Shown: positions 61,500 through 64,000 of the stretch, piece after piece | How the letters are laid out: each line of letters begins with the position of its first letter | How positions within the stretch are numbered: position 1 is the stretch's first letter | Assembly (NCBI RefSeq): GCF_964340395.1 | Contig: NC_135551.1 | Location: forward strand, 4,931,463 to 4,995,462 | From: Glandiceps talaboti | Taxonomy: Eukaryota; Hemichordata; Enteropneusta; Spengelidae | Reading direction: 5' to 3' | Length of the DNA stretch: 64,000 nucleotides | Program-made: the position numbers and the translations under genes | Notes under the pieces: model-generated | The model's input: the letters and a program-made list of their open reading frames with translations, nothing else | Database searches by the model: none | What the model was told of the DNA's origin: nothing

Positions 61500-63660
61500 T
61501 CGATGCCTATAACACTACTGAACCTAGTCCGGTTGTGCTAAAAACTACAGCATTGATTCTGTTGAAGCTAGGTACACATCTTTCATATGTTAATGAAAGG
61601 AACTGATTTGATTTTGGTAAACACCCAATAAAGAATAGTGATTTGCATAAATAACTATTTTTGTAATTAAGTAAAAATTGGCAGATAAACAATACTAATG
61701 ACAAAAATGGTATCATTAAAGTTTTCATTAATTAAATATGAAAGACCCAAAGTGGTACCAACATACCTCTCTTCTTAAGAGTCACTTAATATACATTATT
61801 AAAATACATGAAAATATTGTAGAAGTATACTTGAGGCATTCCACTACCATGAGAACCATACCAAATCCAGGTAAATTCGCCTTTTCACAAAAAGCATTAC
61901 CTTGAAAGTTATTTTTTTCAAATTGCATATAACTCAATCATTGATAAGTAAACGACGTCGTGTACATTTTGCTATTTTTTTGTCAAAATCCGGACCACAC
62001 TAACGAGATATCTTAATTAATCAATTAGCTTCCACACTATTTATCACGAGAGGGCAGTGCACCAATCGCACTCAGTATTGCAGTATTGGTGAACATGTAA
62101 CTGTACTTAGTTATCAAAGACTGAGCTTATAGGGCAGTGATTCTGATGAGTTTTACATGAATTTTTGTATTGGTATTCGTCTGTTGACGTGTTCGAAGCA
62201 ATGTGTTTGTGTATACACATTATGTTGTAGGTCAATTTCATATAAAGGGTACTTGACAGTGTTGTTGCTCAGCATGTCGTTTAATGTGCGATGATGTCCT
62301 GACGGACATTTTCGATTTGAATAGATACGTATTTCTTACGGTTGCCTTTAATTTGGGGAGTTACGATATAAATTTGTGTTACGATGCCTGTCTTTTTATG
62401 GCGCTGGAAAATCATCTTTCTATTTTCCGGCTTATGTCACATGACACCCGTCAGTATAATTAAGCCATGCAAACATGCACTGTTATGTAATTCGCTGAGT
62501 GTTACTGCAAAGGATGATGGATGTGTCGGCTAGTTCGTTCAAAGATATGGTAGAGTGCAATTTACTAGTCAAATTTCAGGAATTGTACATGACTTATATT
62601 AATGTTGTACAGCTCTATATGGTTTGAATGGGAATCGTCTAGCACTACTGTACATCACTAATTCATAGCTGATCCCGCTGGCTACATCGTATCTGCCGAA
62701 TATATGCATGCACTTTTTACAGTTTCGATACTAAATGGTATTGCATAACGGGTACATCATATCTAATATAGCTACAGCTCAGATTGTGTATTCCAACAAT
62801 ATGTAAATATATGGTTTCAATTATTTTGGTTTAATGCAAATATCTTATTCAAATTAGTCAACTTAGTTGAGTCTCGATATTGCTTAAATCATATGTAAGT
62901 CAGCACACTAAACTTGAAATTTTCTCATCGTTACTTTCTTCTGCTGTCTCTTTATTTTTAATCGCCTAGCAGGGACACATCAATATCAATTCCAGTAAAC
63001 TTTGCTACAGTGATTTGTTTTACATTTTCTCTGGTTGCTTCGTGTTAACACTAATAGCATGCGCGTTGTCAGATACAACTTTGAACAATCATTGACCTAT
63101 TGAAATTAACTGTAGTCTCTGATATCCAATAGACTTTGAAGGTCTAGCAGTTAGGTCCTTTATGTAATCATGAAAGTAATTGCACACATTACTGTAGATG
63201 CCAAAATGTCATACACTAAATTATCATATCTTTCCAGGGCAATTATAAAATGATAGAAACTTGCAAGTGCAAATGAAATTCCATGTAATTCTCAGAAACA
63301 GGAAAAATACACCAGTGGTTAAAATGTCGTCTGTTATTATCCCGCAATTTCAGAATTTTTTCAAACTCCTTAGGAAGGGTAATTTGCTAAAGTAACGCCA
63401 TTTACTTATGTGTGCAAATAGTTCAAGTTTGGCAGGTACAACGTTTAAGTTGTTTGCATTAATAATTTTAGACAACCCCTAGCACAGCATGTGCCAGACA
63501 ATATCAATGGTCCTTACCTGTCCTAATGTTATGATTACTGGAGTGATTACTGGAATCTTCGGGGAAATGAATAAGCCCAATATGGCTTGTTGTCCCCACC
63601 AATAAAGTCAAATATTATAATATAAAATACTAAATAGCGTCCAGTACGGCAACGTGTCCG
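61500..63660. other. No gene recognised
   Basis: AT-rich unique-looking sequence. A phase-1-like acceptor at about 62,993 is followed by an early stop. Confidence 0.5.
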
Positions 63661-63664
63661 CAAA

Positions 63665-64000
63665 AAAACAGTGTTCAGCTAATAAATGGCAGACGTGTTA
63701 AATCGATAGTGTGACCACAGTTTATCCAGACTTGACTTGAATGAATTTGCACTATCACTGTCTACGATGTACTCAGGGAGTGAGTTCCAGTCGTTTACAA
63801 CGCAAACAGAGAATGACCGTTGGCGCATTGATCTGTGGCATCGGGGTTTCTATAACTTCCACTTATGTCCTCTGTATCTAGATGATGAAATCTCGAAGAA
63901 TACCACGTTATCAATGTCACATAAATTATGCATTATTTTATAAACTTGTATCACATCTCCCCTCCGTCTTCTATAGTCCAAAATTGGCATATTAAGCACC
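63665..64000 (-). mobile_element. LINE RT C-terminal region, truncated by window end
   Basis: The minus strand from 63,999 reads LNMPILDYRRRRGDVIQVYK, IMHNLCDIDNVVFFE, SSRYRGHKWKL, a stop, KPRCHRSMRQRSFSVCVVND, WNSLPEYIVDSDSANSFKSS and LDKLWSHYRF, ending in TAG near 63,685. LDYRRxRGDxIxVYK and VVNDWNSLPxxxVxAxSxxSFKxxLDxxW are the standard C-terminal blocks of CR1-type LINE ORF2. One internal stop marks it as inactive. The RT core, if present, lies beyond the window. Confidence 0.9.

Overview
This is a gene-poor, AT-rich animal genomic window. There are no operons and no bacterial features. What supports a metazoan is GT-AG exons in symmetric phase 1, EGF and Ig-like modules, vertebrate-type L2/CR1 LINEs, Penelope-like retroelements, a tRNA-derived SINE, many TIR/foldback DNA elements and very long simple repeats. 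The set looks like a marine invertebrate, perhaps a non-vertebrate deuterostome such as an amphioxus or acorn worm. The sequence alone does not settle the species.

The only convincing protein-coding gene is on the + strand. It is a secreted or membrane-anchored mosaic protein with a signal-peptide exon (27,425-27,533, with a near-identical second copy at 18,998-19,106) and four further exons: 43,106-43,414, 43,784-44,002, 50,126-50,248 and 52,444-52,743. All four are multiples of three bounded by phase-1 introns, the signature of exon-shuffled extracellular modules. They encode an unassigned module, a module ending like a discoidin/fucolectin-type domain, a textbook EGF domain and an Ig-like domain. 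The 3' end (transmembrane or kinase region, if any) lies outside the window or was not recognised. One weak extra exon candidate lies at 57,389.

Layout. 1-4.2 kb: nested DNA transposons inside a composite with long inverted arms, plus a LINE remnant. 5.5 and 12.9-13.4 kb: two relics of a protein-kinase-like sequence (AVK, DFG, MAPE, DVWS). 7.1-8.3 kb: TIR element. 8.7-9.9 kb: CpG-rich stretch. 14.4-15.4 and 33.3-34.3 kb: two inverted copies of a ~1 kb element, each carrying a 143-bp palindrome. 18.5-26.1 and 26.9-32.5 kb: an old tandem duplication carrying the two signal-peptide exons, with a LINE of long open frame in the first copy. 26.2-26.9 and 34.3-36.0 kb: Penelope-like elements with RT and GIY-YIG endonuclease and hammerhead-like motifs. 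37.0-40.6 kb: long-TIR element carrying nuclear-receptor half-sites. 45.1-47.5 kb: decayed L2-like LINE. 48.1-48.4 kb: SINE. 53.8-56.6 kb: non-coding LTR element. 57.9-61.4 kb: tandem repeats rich in X-box and octamer-like motifs. 63.7-64.0 kb: LINE C-terminus running off the window.

Most open frames in this window are chance frames or translations of microsatellites. The biology rests on the mosaic gene and on the dense transposon landscape filling its introns and upstream region.
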